A stretch of DNA of 36,436 bases from an uncultured Clostridium sp. (lineage in GTDB: Bacteria > Bacillota > Clostridia > Clostridiales > Clostridiaceae), in contig URKQ01000033.1 of the NCBI GenBank assembly GCA_900548455.1, forward strand, positions 1-36,436, in the 5' to 3' direction. Positions within the stretch are counted from its first letter, which is position 1. Every line of letters starts with the position of its first letter. Of the stretch, positions 23,921 to 31,748 are shown piece by piece. The position numbers and the translations under genes are program-made. The notes below the pieces were generated by a model. That model had not been told where the DNA came from and made no database searches. It saw only the letters and a list, made by a program, of their open reading frames with translations.

Positions 23921-24958
23921 ATGTATTTAAATACGCAAAAAATTAATTTGAATTCAAAATATGAAACAGAACGTATAGAAAAATTTTTAAAAAAATTTGA
24001 TTTAAAGTATGAAGATGTAGATTACACATTAGTAATTGAGGATCAAGATAATATTATAGCAACTTGTTCTAAAAAGAATAATATAGTAAAATGTTTTGCT
24101 ATTGATGAAAATTATCAGGGACAAGGAATTTCAGGCATACTAATTACGGATATTACAAACAAACTTTTTGAAGAGGGTATATATCATAATTTTATCTTCA
24201 CAAAGCCAAGTAACAATTACTTGTTTGAAGGTTTAGGATACAAAGTAATTATAACTACAGATAAAGTTAGTTTGTTAGAAACAGGTAATAGAAATATAGA
24301 TAGTAGTTTAAAAAATATAAAGAAAAAATACAATATAATGAATGAAAAAGAATATGCTGCTATAATTATGAATTGCAATCCATTTACTCTTGGTCACAGA
24401 TATATAATTGAAACAGCTGCAAAAGAAAATGAAAATGTTGTTATTTTTGTTGTTGAAGAAGATAAGTCGTCTTTTCCTTTTAAGATAAGATATGATTTAA
24501 TTAAAAAGGGAGTAAGTGATTTAAAAAATGTTACAGTAATTCCCGGAGGAGAGTATATTATTTCATCAGCTACTTTCCCTAATTATTTTCTAAGGAAAGA
24601 TGATGATATTTTGAGAGAATACACAAAAGTGGATGGAAATATTTTTGGAAAATATTTCTGTAAAGAGTTTAATATAACTAGAAGATATGTAGGCTCTGAG
24701 CCCTACTGTAATGTAACTAATACTTATAATGAAACCCTTCAAGAGGTTTTGCCAAAGTATGGAGTAGAAGTAAGGCTGGTAGAAAGAGTTGAAATGAATA
24801 ATAATGCAATTAGTGCATCTAAAGTTAGACAATTACTTAAAGAAGATAAAATAGATGAAATTAAAGAATTAGTGCCAGAAACTACATATGAGTTTTTTTA
24901 TACAGAAGATGGTAAAAAGATAATAGAAAAAATTAAAACTATAAATGGGGCACATTAA
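23921..24958 (+). CDS. citC: [Citrate (pro-3S)-lyase] ligase
   Basis: The product is 345 aa with GAGG before the ATG. An N-terminal GNAT-like domain (AIDENYQGQGISGILI, ~70-85) is followed by a nucleotidyltransferase domain with NPFTLGHRYIIETA (the HxGH-type motif as TLGH), RYVGSEPYCN and ISASKVRQLL. It activates citrate lyase by acetylating the thiol of the CitD prosthetic group with ATP and acetate. It lies next to citXG. Confidence 0.95.
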   Translation: MYLNTQKINLNSKYETERIEKFLKKFDLKYEDVDYTLVIEDQDNIIATCSKKNNIVKCFAIDENYQGQGISGILITDITNKLFEEGIYHNFIFTKPSNNYLFEGLGYKVIITTDKVSLLETGNRNIDSSLKNIKKKYNIMNEKEYAAIIMNCNPFTLGHRYIIETAAKENENVVIFVVEEDKSSFPFKIRYDLIKKGVSDLKNVTVIPGGEYIISSATFPNYFLRKDDDILREYTKVDGNIFGKYFCKEFNITRRYVGSEPYCNVTNTYNETLQEVLPKYGVEVRLVERVEMNNNAISASKVRQLLKEDKIDEIKELVPETTYEFFYTEDGKKIIEKIKTINGAH

Positions 24959-24984
24959 ATAATTCTATTAGTTGTGGAGGATAC

Positions 24985-26388
24985 ATGGGAAATAACTCAG
25001 GGATGTATATAAACTATGAAGCAGTAAATAAAATTTTAAATGATAGAGAGTATAGAGTTGAATACCAAAAGAAGTTAATGGGTAATTATGATGGAAACAA
25101 TTATACATTAGTAACAATTAGAATTAATTATCCCGGTATTGAGAAATCCAATGTTCTAACAGATTTTATGGTAAATACTATACTGGAGGATATTGAAACA
25201 TATAATTTTAAACATATAATTTATAATGAGAAGTATAAAAACGGAGAAGGTTTAATTGGACACTTTATTATTGATGAGGACTCTTTAAAGGTTAAAAAGA
25301 ATATGATAGAGGTAGAAGAAAATCATATTTTAGGAAGATGTGTTGATATTGATGTGTATGGAAATGATAATGGTAAGTTATACGGTGTATCTAGATCTGA
25401 TTTAGGCTTGCAACCGAGAAAGTGTTTTATATGTCAAGAAGAAGCTAGAATTTGCTCTAGGGCGCAAAAACACTCTTTGAAAGATATTAATGATTTTTTT
25501 ATTAATAGATATGAAAAATATATATTATATAGAAATGAGAAAAATAAGTTGAGTTATGAAATCTCACAATTGTCATTAAAAGCAATGATTGAAGAAGTCT
25601 CAACAATGCCCTCTTTTGGGTTAGTATCTCCTTGCACCAATGGGTCCCATAAAGATATGAACTTTTATACATTTTTAAATAGTAGCTTTGCTATAGCTCC
25701 ATTTATAAAAGAAATGGTAGAGGTAGGATATTCATATTCAAAAATATCAGATATATTTTCTGTAATAAGAAGATTAGGAATAGATTGTGAGAAAAAAATG
25801 TTTCAAGTTACAAACGGGATTAATACTCATAAAGGAATGATATTTTTAATAGGAATAGTTAGTGCATCAATAGGAAAAGCACTTTATGAAGGATTACAAT
25901 TTAAAGATATTAAAAGTATTATAAGAGAAATGTGTAAGGATATCGTTGAGGATTTTTATAATTTAGATAAAAAAATTAAGCTATCTCATGGAGAAAACTT
26001 ATATTTAAAATACGGGTTTACCGGTATAAGAGGAGAAGTTTTTAATGGATTAGAAATCATCTTTGATTATGCCCTACCTATTTATGAATCTTTGTCTTTA
26101 AAAGAAAATGAACTGTATGCACATACTTTATTAGTTATTATGTCTGAATTAAATGATAGTACTATAGTTCATAGGCATGGAATTAATGAACTAAATGAGG
26201 TGAAGGAAAAATCCAAGAAAATATTATCTTTAGGAGGGTTTAATTCTTGTAGTGGGAAAGAGTTAGCACTTCAATTTGAAAAAGAGTGTATTGAAATGAA
26301 TATAAGTCCTGGAGGATCAGCAGATTTGTTAGCAGTTACAATTTTCTTAGATGAAGTACAGAATAAATATTTTAGGATTCAACCTTAG
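24985..26388 (+). CDS. citXG: CitX-CitG fusion: apo-citrate lyase transferase and triphosphoribosyl-dephospho-CoA synthase
   Basis: The product is 467 aa. GGAGG lies four bases before ATG 24985 (a Met six codons on is a fallback). Residues ~1-170 are CitX: ILGRCVDIDVYG and RKCFICQEEARICSRAQKH. Residues ~180-467 are CitG: LVSPCTNGSHKDMNF, TNGINTHKGMIF, KYGFTGIRGE and STIVHRHG. CitG makes the prosthetic-group precursor and CitX attaches it to CitD, so one polypeptide does both steps. Such fusions are known in other bacteria. The stop lies in the loop of a 13-bp hairpin. Confidence 0.93.
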   Translation: MGNNSGMYINYEAVNKILNDREYRVEYQKKLMGNYDGNNYTLVTIRINYPGIEKSNVLTDFMVNTILEDIETYNFKHIIYNEKYKNGEGLIGHFIIDEDSLKVKKNMIEVEENHILGRCVDIDVYGNDNGKLYGVSRSDLGLQPRKCFICQEEARICSRAQKHSLKDINDFFINRYEKYILYRNEKNKLSYEISQLSLKAMIEEVSTMPSFGLVSPCTNGSHKDMNFYTFLNSSFAIAPFIKEMVEVGYSYSKISDIFSVIRRLGIDCEKKMFQVTNGINTHKGMIFLIGIVSASIGKALYEGLQFKDIKSIIREMCKDIVEDFYNLDKKIKLSHGENLYLKYGFTGIRGEVFNGLEIIFDYALPIYESLSLKENELYAHTLLVIMSELNDSTIVHRHGINELNEVKEKSKKILSLGGFNSCSGKELALQFEKECIEMNISPGGSADLLAVTIFLDEVQNKYFRIQP

Positions 26389-26404
26389 TGCTTGAATCCT
26401 AAAA
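26370..26404 (+). terminator. Hairpin spanning the citXG stop codon
   Basis: TTTTAGGATTCAA (26370-26382) pairs perfectly with TTGAATCCTAAAA (26392-26404); the loop contains the stop TAG (26386-26388). Only a loose T-rich tract follows, so it may be a weak terminator or an mRNA 3'-end stabiliser. Confidence 0.5.
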
Positions 26405-26548
26405 TGTTGTTTTGAAAAAAATTAAAAAGGATAATAAAATAGTAAATACATATGTAATAAAAAACCATGAATTAATGGTATATGAAGGGAATCTATTATA
26501 TCAATAAAAAAATTGACGAAAAATTAATTAGTAAAATTCAGAATAGTG

Positions 26549-26577
26549 TTGAAAAAGTTTTCGCTTAGATATAAAAT
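26549..26577 (+). promoter_or_regulatory. Sigma-A promoter of the hydrogenase operon
   Basis: TTGAAA (26549-26554), 17-base spacer, TAAAAT (26572-26577), about 40 bases before the first start codon. No Rex-type or other operator was recognised. Confidence 0.6.
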
Positions 26578-26619
26578 GTTATTGTGATAAAATATTAACA
26601 ATGAATGTGAGGGAATACA

Positions 26620-27096
26620 ATGAATAAAACCTTTGATTATGGGCCTTTAGAAGAGATTTTAAAAAATCATAATTACAGCGCAACAAATATTATTGCAATA
26701 TTGCAAGATACTCAGGACGTTTATAGGTATTTGCCTGAGGAGATATTTGAATATTACTCAAAAAAACTTGGAGTAAGTGAAGCGCATATTTATAGTGTAG
26801 CTACTTTTTATGAAAACTTTTCGCTAGAGCCTAAGGGTAAGTATGTAATTAAAATTTGTGATGGAACAGCTTGTCACGTTAGAAAGTCAATTCCTATTTT
26901 GACTGCATTAAGAAAGGAATTGAATTTATCAGAAAACAAAACTACAACTGATGATTTGTACTTTACGGTAGAAACCGTATCATGTCTTGGAGCCTGTGGA
27001 CTAGCTCCAGCTATGACAATCAATGATAAAGTTCATGGGGCTATGACACCTGAAAAGGCTATTGAACTTATTAATGAACTCAAGGAGGAAAAATAA
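26620..27096 (+). CDS. hydC: HydC/NuoE-like [2Fe-2S] subunit of the electron-bifurcating-type hydrogenase
   Basis: The product is 158 aa with GAGGG before the ATG. It is a thioredoxin-fold ferredoxin of the NuoE type: helical start (LQDTQDVYRYLPEEIF), SVATFYENFSLEPKG, then cluster ligands CDGTACH and, ~40 residues later, SCLGACGLAP (C-x4-C and C-x3-C). It carries electrons next to the flavin subunit. It is the first gene of hydC-hydB-hydA and its stop is a few bases before hydB. Gene names follow Thermotoga HydABC. Confidence 0.9.
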   Translation: MNKTFDYGPLEEILKNHNYSATNIIAILQDTQDVYRYLPEEIFEYYSKKLGVSEAHIYSVATFYENFSLEPKGKYVIKICDGTACHVRKSIPILTALRKELNLSENKTTTDDLYFTVETVSCLGACGLAPAMTINDKVHGAMTPEKAIELINELKEEK

Positions 27097-27097
27097 G

Positions 27098-28972
27098 ATG
27101 TTACGCTCTAGAAATGATTTAAAAGAAGTAAGAGAATTATACAAAAACAGCTTAGAGAAAGAAAAAATAAAAATCCTTGTTTGTTCTGGAACAGGTTGTA
27201 TAGCAGGTGGTTCATTAAATATATATGACAGACTTGTAGAGCTGATGAAGGAGAAAAATTTAAACTGTGAAGTTTCTTTAGAGAAAGATCCTCACGATGA
27301 TACCATAGGAGTTAAAAAAAGTGGTTGTCATGGATTTTGTGAGATGGGACCTTTAGTTAGAATAGAACCTTGGGGTTATCTATACATAAAGGTTAAAGTA
27401 GAAGATTGCGAAGAAATAGTTGAAGAGACTGTTATAAAGGGAAACTGTGTAGAAAGATTAGCTTATAAAAAGAATGAAAAGGTATACAAAACTCAGGAAG
27501 AGATACCTTTTTATAAAAAACAAACTAGATTAGCTTTAGAGCATTGTGGACATATTGATTCAACATCAATTGAAGAATATTTTGCTATAGGTGGCTATGC
27601 TGCTTTTGAGAAAGCTTTGTTTGATATGACAGGAGAAGAAGTTATTGATGAAGTTAATGAAGCTAGCTTAAGAGGCCGTGGAGGCGGAGGATTCCCTACA
27701 GGTAAAAAATGGTCTCAAGTAAGAAGACAGAAGGAAAAAGAAAAATACATTGTATGTAATGGAGATGAAGGAGATCCAGGTGCTTTCATGGATAGAAGTA
27801 TTATGGAAGGCGATCCTCATAGAGTAATTGAAGGTATGATGATTGCAGCAGTAGCATGTGGAGCTCAAAATGGATATATATATGTTCGTGCTGAATATCC
27901 TTTGGCTGTTGGAAGATTAAAACAAGCTATCGAACAAGCTAAAAAATATGGATTGCTTGGAGAAAACATTTTAGGTACTGAATTCTCTATGGATATAAAA
28001 ATAAATAAAGGAGCAGGTGCTTTTGTATGTGGAGAAGGAAGTGCATTAACTGCTTCTATAGAAGGAAAAAGAGGTATGCCAAGAGTTAAACCTCCAAGAA
28101 CTGTTGAGCAAGGCTTATTTGGTAAACCTACAGTATTAAACAATGTTGAAACTTTTGCCAACGTTCCTGTTATAATTTCTAAAGGTTCAAAATGGTATAG
28201 GACCGTAGGAACAGAAACAAGCCCTGGTACTAAGGCTTTTGCATTAACAGGAAATATTGAAAATACTGGATTAATTGAAGTTCCTATGGGAACTACATTA
28301 AGAGAAGTTATTTTTGATATTGGTGGAGGCATTAGAGGTGGTGCAGACTTTAAAGCTGTACAAATTGGAGGTCCATCAGGTGGATGCTTAACAAAGGAAC
28401 ATTTAGATTTACCATTAGATTTTGATTCCTTAAAGAAAGCAGGAGCTATGATTGGTTCAGGTGGACTAGTAGTAATGGATGAACACACATGTATGGTTGA
28501 GGTAGCAAGATTCTTTATGAATTTCACACAAAATGAATCTTGTGGTAAATGCATTCCTTGTAGAGAAGGTACTAAGAGAATGCTAGAAATATTAGAAAGA
28601 ATAGTTGCTGGAAAAGGAGAAGAGGGAGATATTGACTTGCTTTTAGAGTTAGCTGATACTATATCTTCAACTGCTTTATGTGGACTTGGAAAAACTGCAG
28701 CATTCCCTGTTGTAAGTACTATTAAAAACTTTAGAAAAGAATATGAAGAACATATTTTTGACAAGAAATGTGTTACTAAGACATGCCAAAAATTAAAAAC
28801 AATATATATCGATAAAGATTTATGTAAGGGATGTTCAAAATGTTCAAGAATATGTCCAGTTGGTGCAATAAGTGGAAAGGTAAAAGAGACCTTCCAAATC
28901 GATAAGAATAAGTGTATTAAATGTGGTGCTTGTCTAAAAGCGTGTGCGTTCAATGCTGTTAAGGAGGATTAA
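27098..28972 (+). CDS. hydB: HydB/NuoF-like flavin subunit of the electron-bifurcating-type hydrogenase
   Basis: The product is 624 aa. ATG 27098 is chosen since AAGGAGGA lies just upstream; the longer frame overlaps hydC. Domains in order: a thioredoxin-like [2Fe-2S] domain (CSGTGCIAGG and SGCHGFCEMGP), the NuoF core with FMN and NADH loops (RGRGGGGFPTGKKW, CNGDEGDPGAFMDR), the [4Fe-4S] motif CGKCIPCREGT, and a C-terminal 2[4Fe-4S] ferredoxin (CKGCSKCSRICP, CIKCGACLKAC). The additional N- and C-terminal cluster domains mark the HydABC/Nfn-like bifurcating type rather than plain complex I NuoF. It exchanges electrons with NAD(P)H. Cofactor choice is not readable. Confidence 0.93.
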   Translation: MLRSRNDLKEVRELYKNSLEKEKIKILVCSGTGCIAGGSLNIYDRLVELMKEKNLNCEVSLEKDPHDDTIGVKKSGCHGFCEMGPLVRIEPWGYLYIKVKVEDCEEIVEETVIKGNCVERLAYKKNEKVYKTQEEIPFYKKQTRLALEHCGHIDSTSIEEYFAIGGYAAFEKALFDMTGEEVIDEVNEASLRGRGGGGFPTGKKWSQVRRQKEKEKYIVCNGDEGDPGAFMDRSIMEGDPHRVIEGMMIAAVACGAQNGYIYVRAEYPLAVGRLKQAIEQAKKYGLLGENILGTEFSMDIKINKGAGAFVCGEGSALTASIEGKRGMPRVKPPRTVEQGLFGKPTVLNNVETFANVPVIISKGSKWYRTVGTETSPGTKAFALTGNIENTGLIEVPMGTTLREVIFDIGGGIRGGADFKAVQIGGPSGGCLTKEHLDLPLDFDSLKKAGAMIGSGGLVVMDEHTCMVEVARFFMNFTQNESCGKCIPCREGTKRMLEILERIVAGKGEEGDIDLLLELADTISSTALCGLGKTAAFPVVSTIKNFRKEYEEHIFDKKCVTKTCQKLKTIYIDKDLCKGCSKCSRICPVGAISGKVKETFQIDKNKCIKCGACLKACAFNAVKED

Positions 28973-28976
28973 ATAG

Positions 28977-30665
28977 ATGAAGGATCAATTTATGATTATT
29001 GATGGTATTCCAGTAGAGATAAATGGAGAAAAAAATATTCTAGAAGTTATAAGAAAGGCTGGAATAGATTTACCTACATTTTGTTATTACTCTGAACTTT
29101 CTGTATATGGCGCTTGTCGTATGTGTATGGTAGAAAACAACAGGGGTGGCATTGAAGCAGCTTGTTCAACACCACCTAGAGCAGGAATGGAAATTTATAC
29201 AAATACACCTAGATTAAGAAAGTATAGAAAAAATATATTAGAACTTTTATTGTCAAATCATTGTAGAGATTGTACAACATGTGAGAAAAATAATAACTGT
29301 AAATTACAAGAATTAGCTCATAGATTTGGTATTAAGACCATAAGATTTAATAATACAGCAGATAAGCCTGATATGGATGTATCATCAAAATGTATAGTAA
29401 GAGATAGTAGTAAATGTATTCTATGCGGTGACTGCGTTAGAATGTGTAATGAGGTTCAAAATGTAGGTGCTATTGATTTTATGAAGAGAGGATCAAAAAT
29501 GAAAGTTGGTCCTGTATATGATAAACCAATAGCAGAATCTAACTGTGTTGGATGTGGACAGTGTGCAGCAGTCTGTCCTACAGGTGCAATAGTAGTAAAA
29601 AATGATACAGCTAAAGTATGGAAAGAATTAAGTGATAAGGATACTAAGGTAGTTGTTCAAATTGCTCCAGCAGTTAGAGTTGGATTAAATGAAGAGTTCG
29701 GTGAAGGTGCTGATGAAAACATGATGGGTAAAGTGGTAGCAGCCCTTAGAAGAATGGGATTTGATGAGGTATTTGATACATCAACAGGAGCTGATTTAAC
29801 TGTACTAGAAGAAACAGGAGAATTTTTATCAAGGTTAGAAAATAATGAAAAATTACCGCTATTTACATCATGTTGCCCAGGATGGATAAACTTTGTAGAA
29901 CAAAATTATCCTGAGCTAATGGACAATATATCCACATGTAAGTCACCAATGGAGATGTTTGGAGCTGTATTAAAAGAACATAATAGTCATTCTAATAGAA
30001 GAGTTGTAAGTGTTGCAATTATGCCTTGTACAGCTAAAAAATTTGAAGCACAAAGAGATGAGTTTAAGAGAAATGGAGTGCCAGATGTAGATTATGTATT
30101 AACAACTCAAGAATTAGTTGCCATGATAAAGGAAGCTGGAATTGTATTCTCTGAATTAGAACCAGAAGGAGTAGATTTACCATTTGGAACAAGCAGTGGC
30201 GCTGGAGTAATATTTGGTGTTACTGGAGGAGTAACTGAAGCTGTAATACGTAGAGTTTTAGATGACAAATCTATTACTACATTAAGAGCTATTGCTTTTG
30301 ATGGTGTTAGAGGAATGGAAGGAGTAAAAGAAACTTCTTTAAATGTTAACGGTACAGAACTTAAGATTGCAATGGTAAGTGGATTAAAGAATGCTGATAC
30401 ATTGATTAAGAAGATAAAAGCTGGAGAAGTTCATTATGACTTTATAGAAGTTATGGCTTGCCCAGGAGGTTGTGTAGGTGGTGCTGGACAACCATTTACA
30501 ATGTCTGAAGGAAGAGAGAAACGTGGAAATGGACTTTATGCTGTAGATAAGATGAGCAGTTTAAAACGTTCCGAAGAAAATCCAGTAATGATGTCACTAT
30601 ACTCAGGCTTATTAAAAGGTAAAGTTCATGAATTGTTACATGTTCATTATCAAAGAAGGGAGTAA
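28977..30665 (+). CDS. hydA: [FeFe]-hydrogenase catalytic subunit (HydA)
   Basis: The product is 562 aa, starting five bases after hydB. Cluster sites in order: N-terminal [2Fe-2S] (Cys36, 47, 50, 63), His-Cys3 [4Fe-4S] (His95, Cys99, 102, 108), two [4Fe-4S] (CILCGDCVRMC from 147 and CVGCGQCAAVC from 190), then the H-cluster: L1 TSCCPGW (Cys299, 300), L2 MPCTAKKFE (Cys351) and L3 EVMACPGGCVGGAGQP (Cys495, 499). All ligands are present. It makes or uses H2 in the cytoplasm. Thermotoga HydA (about 645 aa) continues into a C-terminal [2Fe-2S] domain; here that part seems to be the next gene. Confidence 0.96.
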   Translation: MKDQFMIIDGIPVEINGEKNILEVIRKAGIDLPTFCYYSELSVYGACRMCMVENNRGGIEAACSTPPRAGMEIYTNTPRLRKYRKNILELLLSNHCRDCTTCEKNNNCKLQELAHRFGIKTIRFNNTADKPDMDVSSKCIVRDSSKCILCGDCVRMCNEVQNVGAIDFMKRGSKMKVGPVYDKPIAESNCVGCGQCAAVCPTGAIVVKNDTAKVWKELSDKDTKVVVQIAPAVRVGLNEEFGEGADENMMGKVVAALRRMGFDEVFDTSTGADLTVLEETGEFLSRLENNEKLPLFTSCCPGWINFVEQNYPELMDNISTCKSPMEMFGAVLKEHNSHSNRRVVSVAIMPCTAKKFEAQRDEFKRNGVPDVDYVLTTQELVAMIKEAGIVFSELEPEGVDLPFGTSSGAGVIFGVTGGVTEAVIRRVLDDKSITTLRAIAFDGVRGMEGVKETSLNVNGTELKIAMVSGLKNADTLIKKIKAGEVHYDFIEVMACPGGCVGGAGQPFTMSEGREKRGNGLYAVDKMSSLKRSEENPVMMSLYSGLLKGKVHELLHVHYQRRE

Positions 30666-30670
30666 CTAGA

Positions 30671-30919
30671 ATGGTAACTTTAAGTGTATGTATAGGTAGT
30701 GCATGTCATGTTAAGGGCTCATATAATGTTATAAATGCTTTTCAACAGGCCATTGAAGAATATAAGGTGGCTGAAAAGGTTGAGTTAAAAGCAGTATTTT
30801 GTCTTGGTCATTGTTCTGATGCAGTTTCAGTAAAAATTGATGATGGTGAAGTACAAAGTGTATCAGGATTAACAGCTAAATCTTTTTTTAAAAAAGAAGT
30901 TCTACCAAAAGTAAAATAG
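30671..30919 (+). CDS. Small [2Fe-2S] thioredoxin-like ferredoxin, detached HydA C-terminal domain
   Basis: The product is 82 aa, five bases after hydA, with its own AGGGAG overlapping the hydA stop. Four Cys in VCIGSACHVKGS and FCLGHCSD (C-x4-C and C-x3-C) match the NuoE-type [2Fe-2S] fold. HydA (562) plus this protein (82) give 644 residues, close to full-length Thermotoga HydA, whose C-terminal domain is of this type. It is therefore probably a fourth hydrogenase subunit. Its Shine-Dalgarno site and separate start argue for a real gene, not a frameshift. A terminator follows. Confidence 0.8.
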   Translation: MVTLSVCIGSACHVKGSYNVINAFQQAIEEYKVAEKVELKAVFCLGHCSDAVSVKIDDGEVQSVSGLTAKSFFKKEVLPKVK

Positions 30920-30937
30920 AGTGAAGAAGTAAAAGTG

Positions 30938-30979
30938 ATGGGCTGAGGCACTAAATAATTAGTGCCCCAACCCATTTTT
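30938..30979 (+). terminator. Intrinsic terminator of the hydrogenase operon
   Basis: ATGGG (30938-30942) pairs with CCCAT (30971-30975) and GGCACTAA (30947-30954) with TTAGTGCC (30959-30966), followed by TTTTT. Confidence 0.85.
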
Positions 30980-31053
30980 AAAAGAGAGATACTTAAAGAG
31001 GATCATAGGTTTAAATGTCAACAATGAAAATTGAAAAAAGTTCCAACATGAAA

Positions 31054-31067
31054 ATGCATACAGAGCC
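31054..31067 (-). repeat. Dispersed GGCTCTGTA repeat, copy E (half copy)
   Basis: ATGCATACAGAGCC is identical to the right arm of the palindromic copy at 33642-33655; no left arm is near. Confidence 0.5.
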
Positions 31068-31133
31068 AAATTATAAAATATTATTGTTCATTTAAAGAAA
31101 TTGGATTATAATCATATAGAAAATTAAATAATA

Positions 31134-31154
31134 GGTTCTGTGTTTATACAGAGC
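31134..31154 (+). repeat. Dispersed GGCTCTGTA repeat, copy F
   Basis: GGTTCTGTGTTTATACAGAG (31134-31153) has inverted ends, CTCTGT-like and ACAGAG, and lies 26 bases before the next start codon. Confidence 0.45.
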
Positions 31155-31179
31155 TAAATAGTAAAGGGGTAAGGCTACT

Positions 31180-31602
31180 ATGTATATACCATTTGGAAAT
31201 AATATTTTAAATGAGGATGATATAAAGAAAATTATTGAAGATAAAACTGATTTTAAAGTTATAAAGAATATGACAAAGGGAACTAGAAGAGAAGATATGC
31301 ATGCATTTTGTTTAAGTGTTTCTATTGATACTTTAAATGAAATCATGGAAGAAGATTATGATGATTTTAATATATCAGAAATAGAAGAAGATGATCTTTT
31401 TGATGAATATTTAAGCTTGGCGGAAGAGATGGCTTTGGATATGGAAGAAATACTTCCAGAGGAAGCTATGATTGACGCTAAAGCCTATAAGTGGGATCAA
31501 TCCGACAACGATATCAAAACTATTGTAATAATAGCCAGTGAAGATGTTAATGAACGAAAAATTATGGATGTAATGAAAAAATTGATTACTCAAATGGAAT
31601 AA
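31180..31602 (+). CDS. Hypothetical acidic cytoplasmic protein
   Basis: The product is 140 aa. AAAGGGG and AAGG lie 8-15 bases before the ATG. It is very acidic, with a Glu/Asp-rich middle (about 57-95) between an N-terminal MYIPFGNNILNEDDIKKIIE and a C-terminal beta-strand and helix (KTIVIIASEDVNERKIMDVM). It has no Cys pair, signal or membrane span. It is a single gene between the hydrogenase operon and htpG. The family is not recognised. Confidence 0.65.
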   Translation: MYIPFGNNILNEDDIKKIIEDKTDFKVIKNMTKGTRREDMHAFCLSVSIDTLNEIMEEDYDDFNISEIEEDDLFDEYLSLAEEMALDMEEILPEEAMIDAKAYKWDQSDNDIKTIVIIASEDVNERKIMDVMKKLITQME

Positions 31603-31699
31603 AAGAGGGATAAAATCAATATATTTACAATCTGTTTACAAATACGTTATTATTTTATTAAAATTTAGATATAAAATATCAATTGTAAATAAGAGTATG

Positions 31700-31719
31700 A
31701 GGCTATATTAATATAGCCT
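31700..31719. promoter_or_regulatory. Perfect 20-bp palindrome before htpG
   Basis: AGGCTATATTAATATAGCCT is a perfect palindrome 29 bases before the htpG start, followed by a T-rich stretch. It could be an operator for a dimeric repressor or a leader hairpin. It is not the CIRCE element. TTTACA boxes at 31624 and 31635 might be -35 elements, but their -10 partners are poor. Confidence 0.45.
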
Positions 31720-31748
31720 TAATTTTTATATTTTTGGAGGAGATAATA

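Noticed and set aside
27865..28953. 362-aa minus-strand frame opposite hydB
   Set aside because: It is the shadow of a strongly conserved gene, has no ribosome binding site, and its Pro/Ser-rich content comes from reading the codons backwards.
31015..31095. 26-aa frame before the hypothetical acidic protein
   Set aside because: The possible AGAGG is too far upstream and the frame runs through dispersed repeat copy E.
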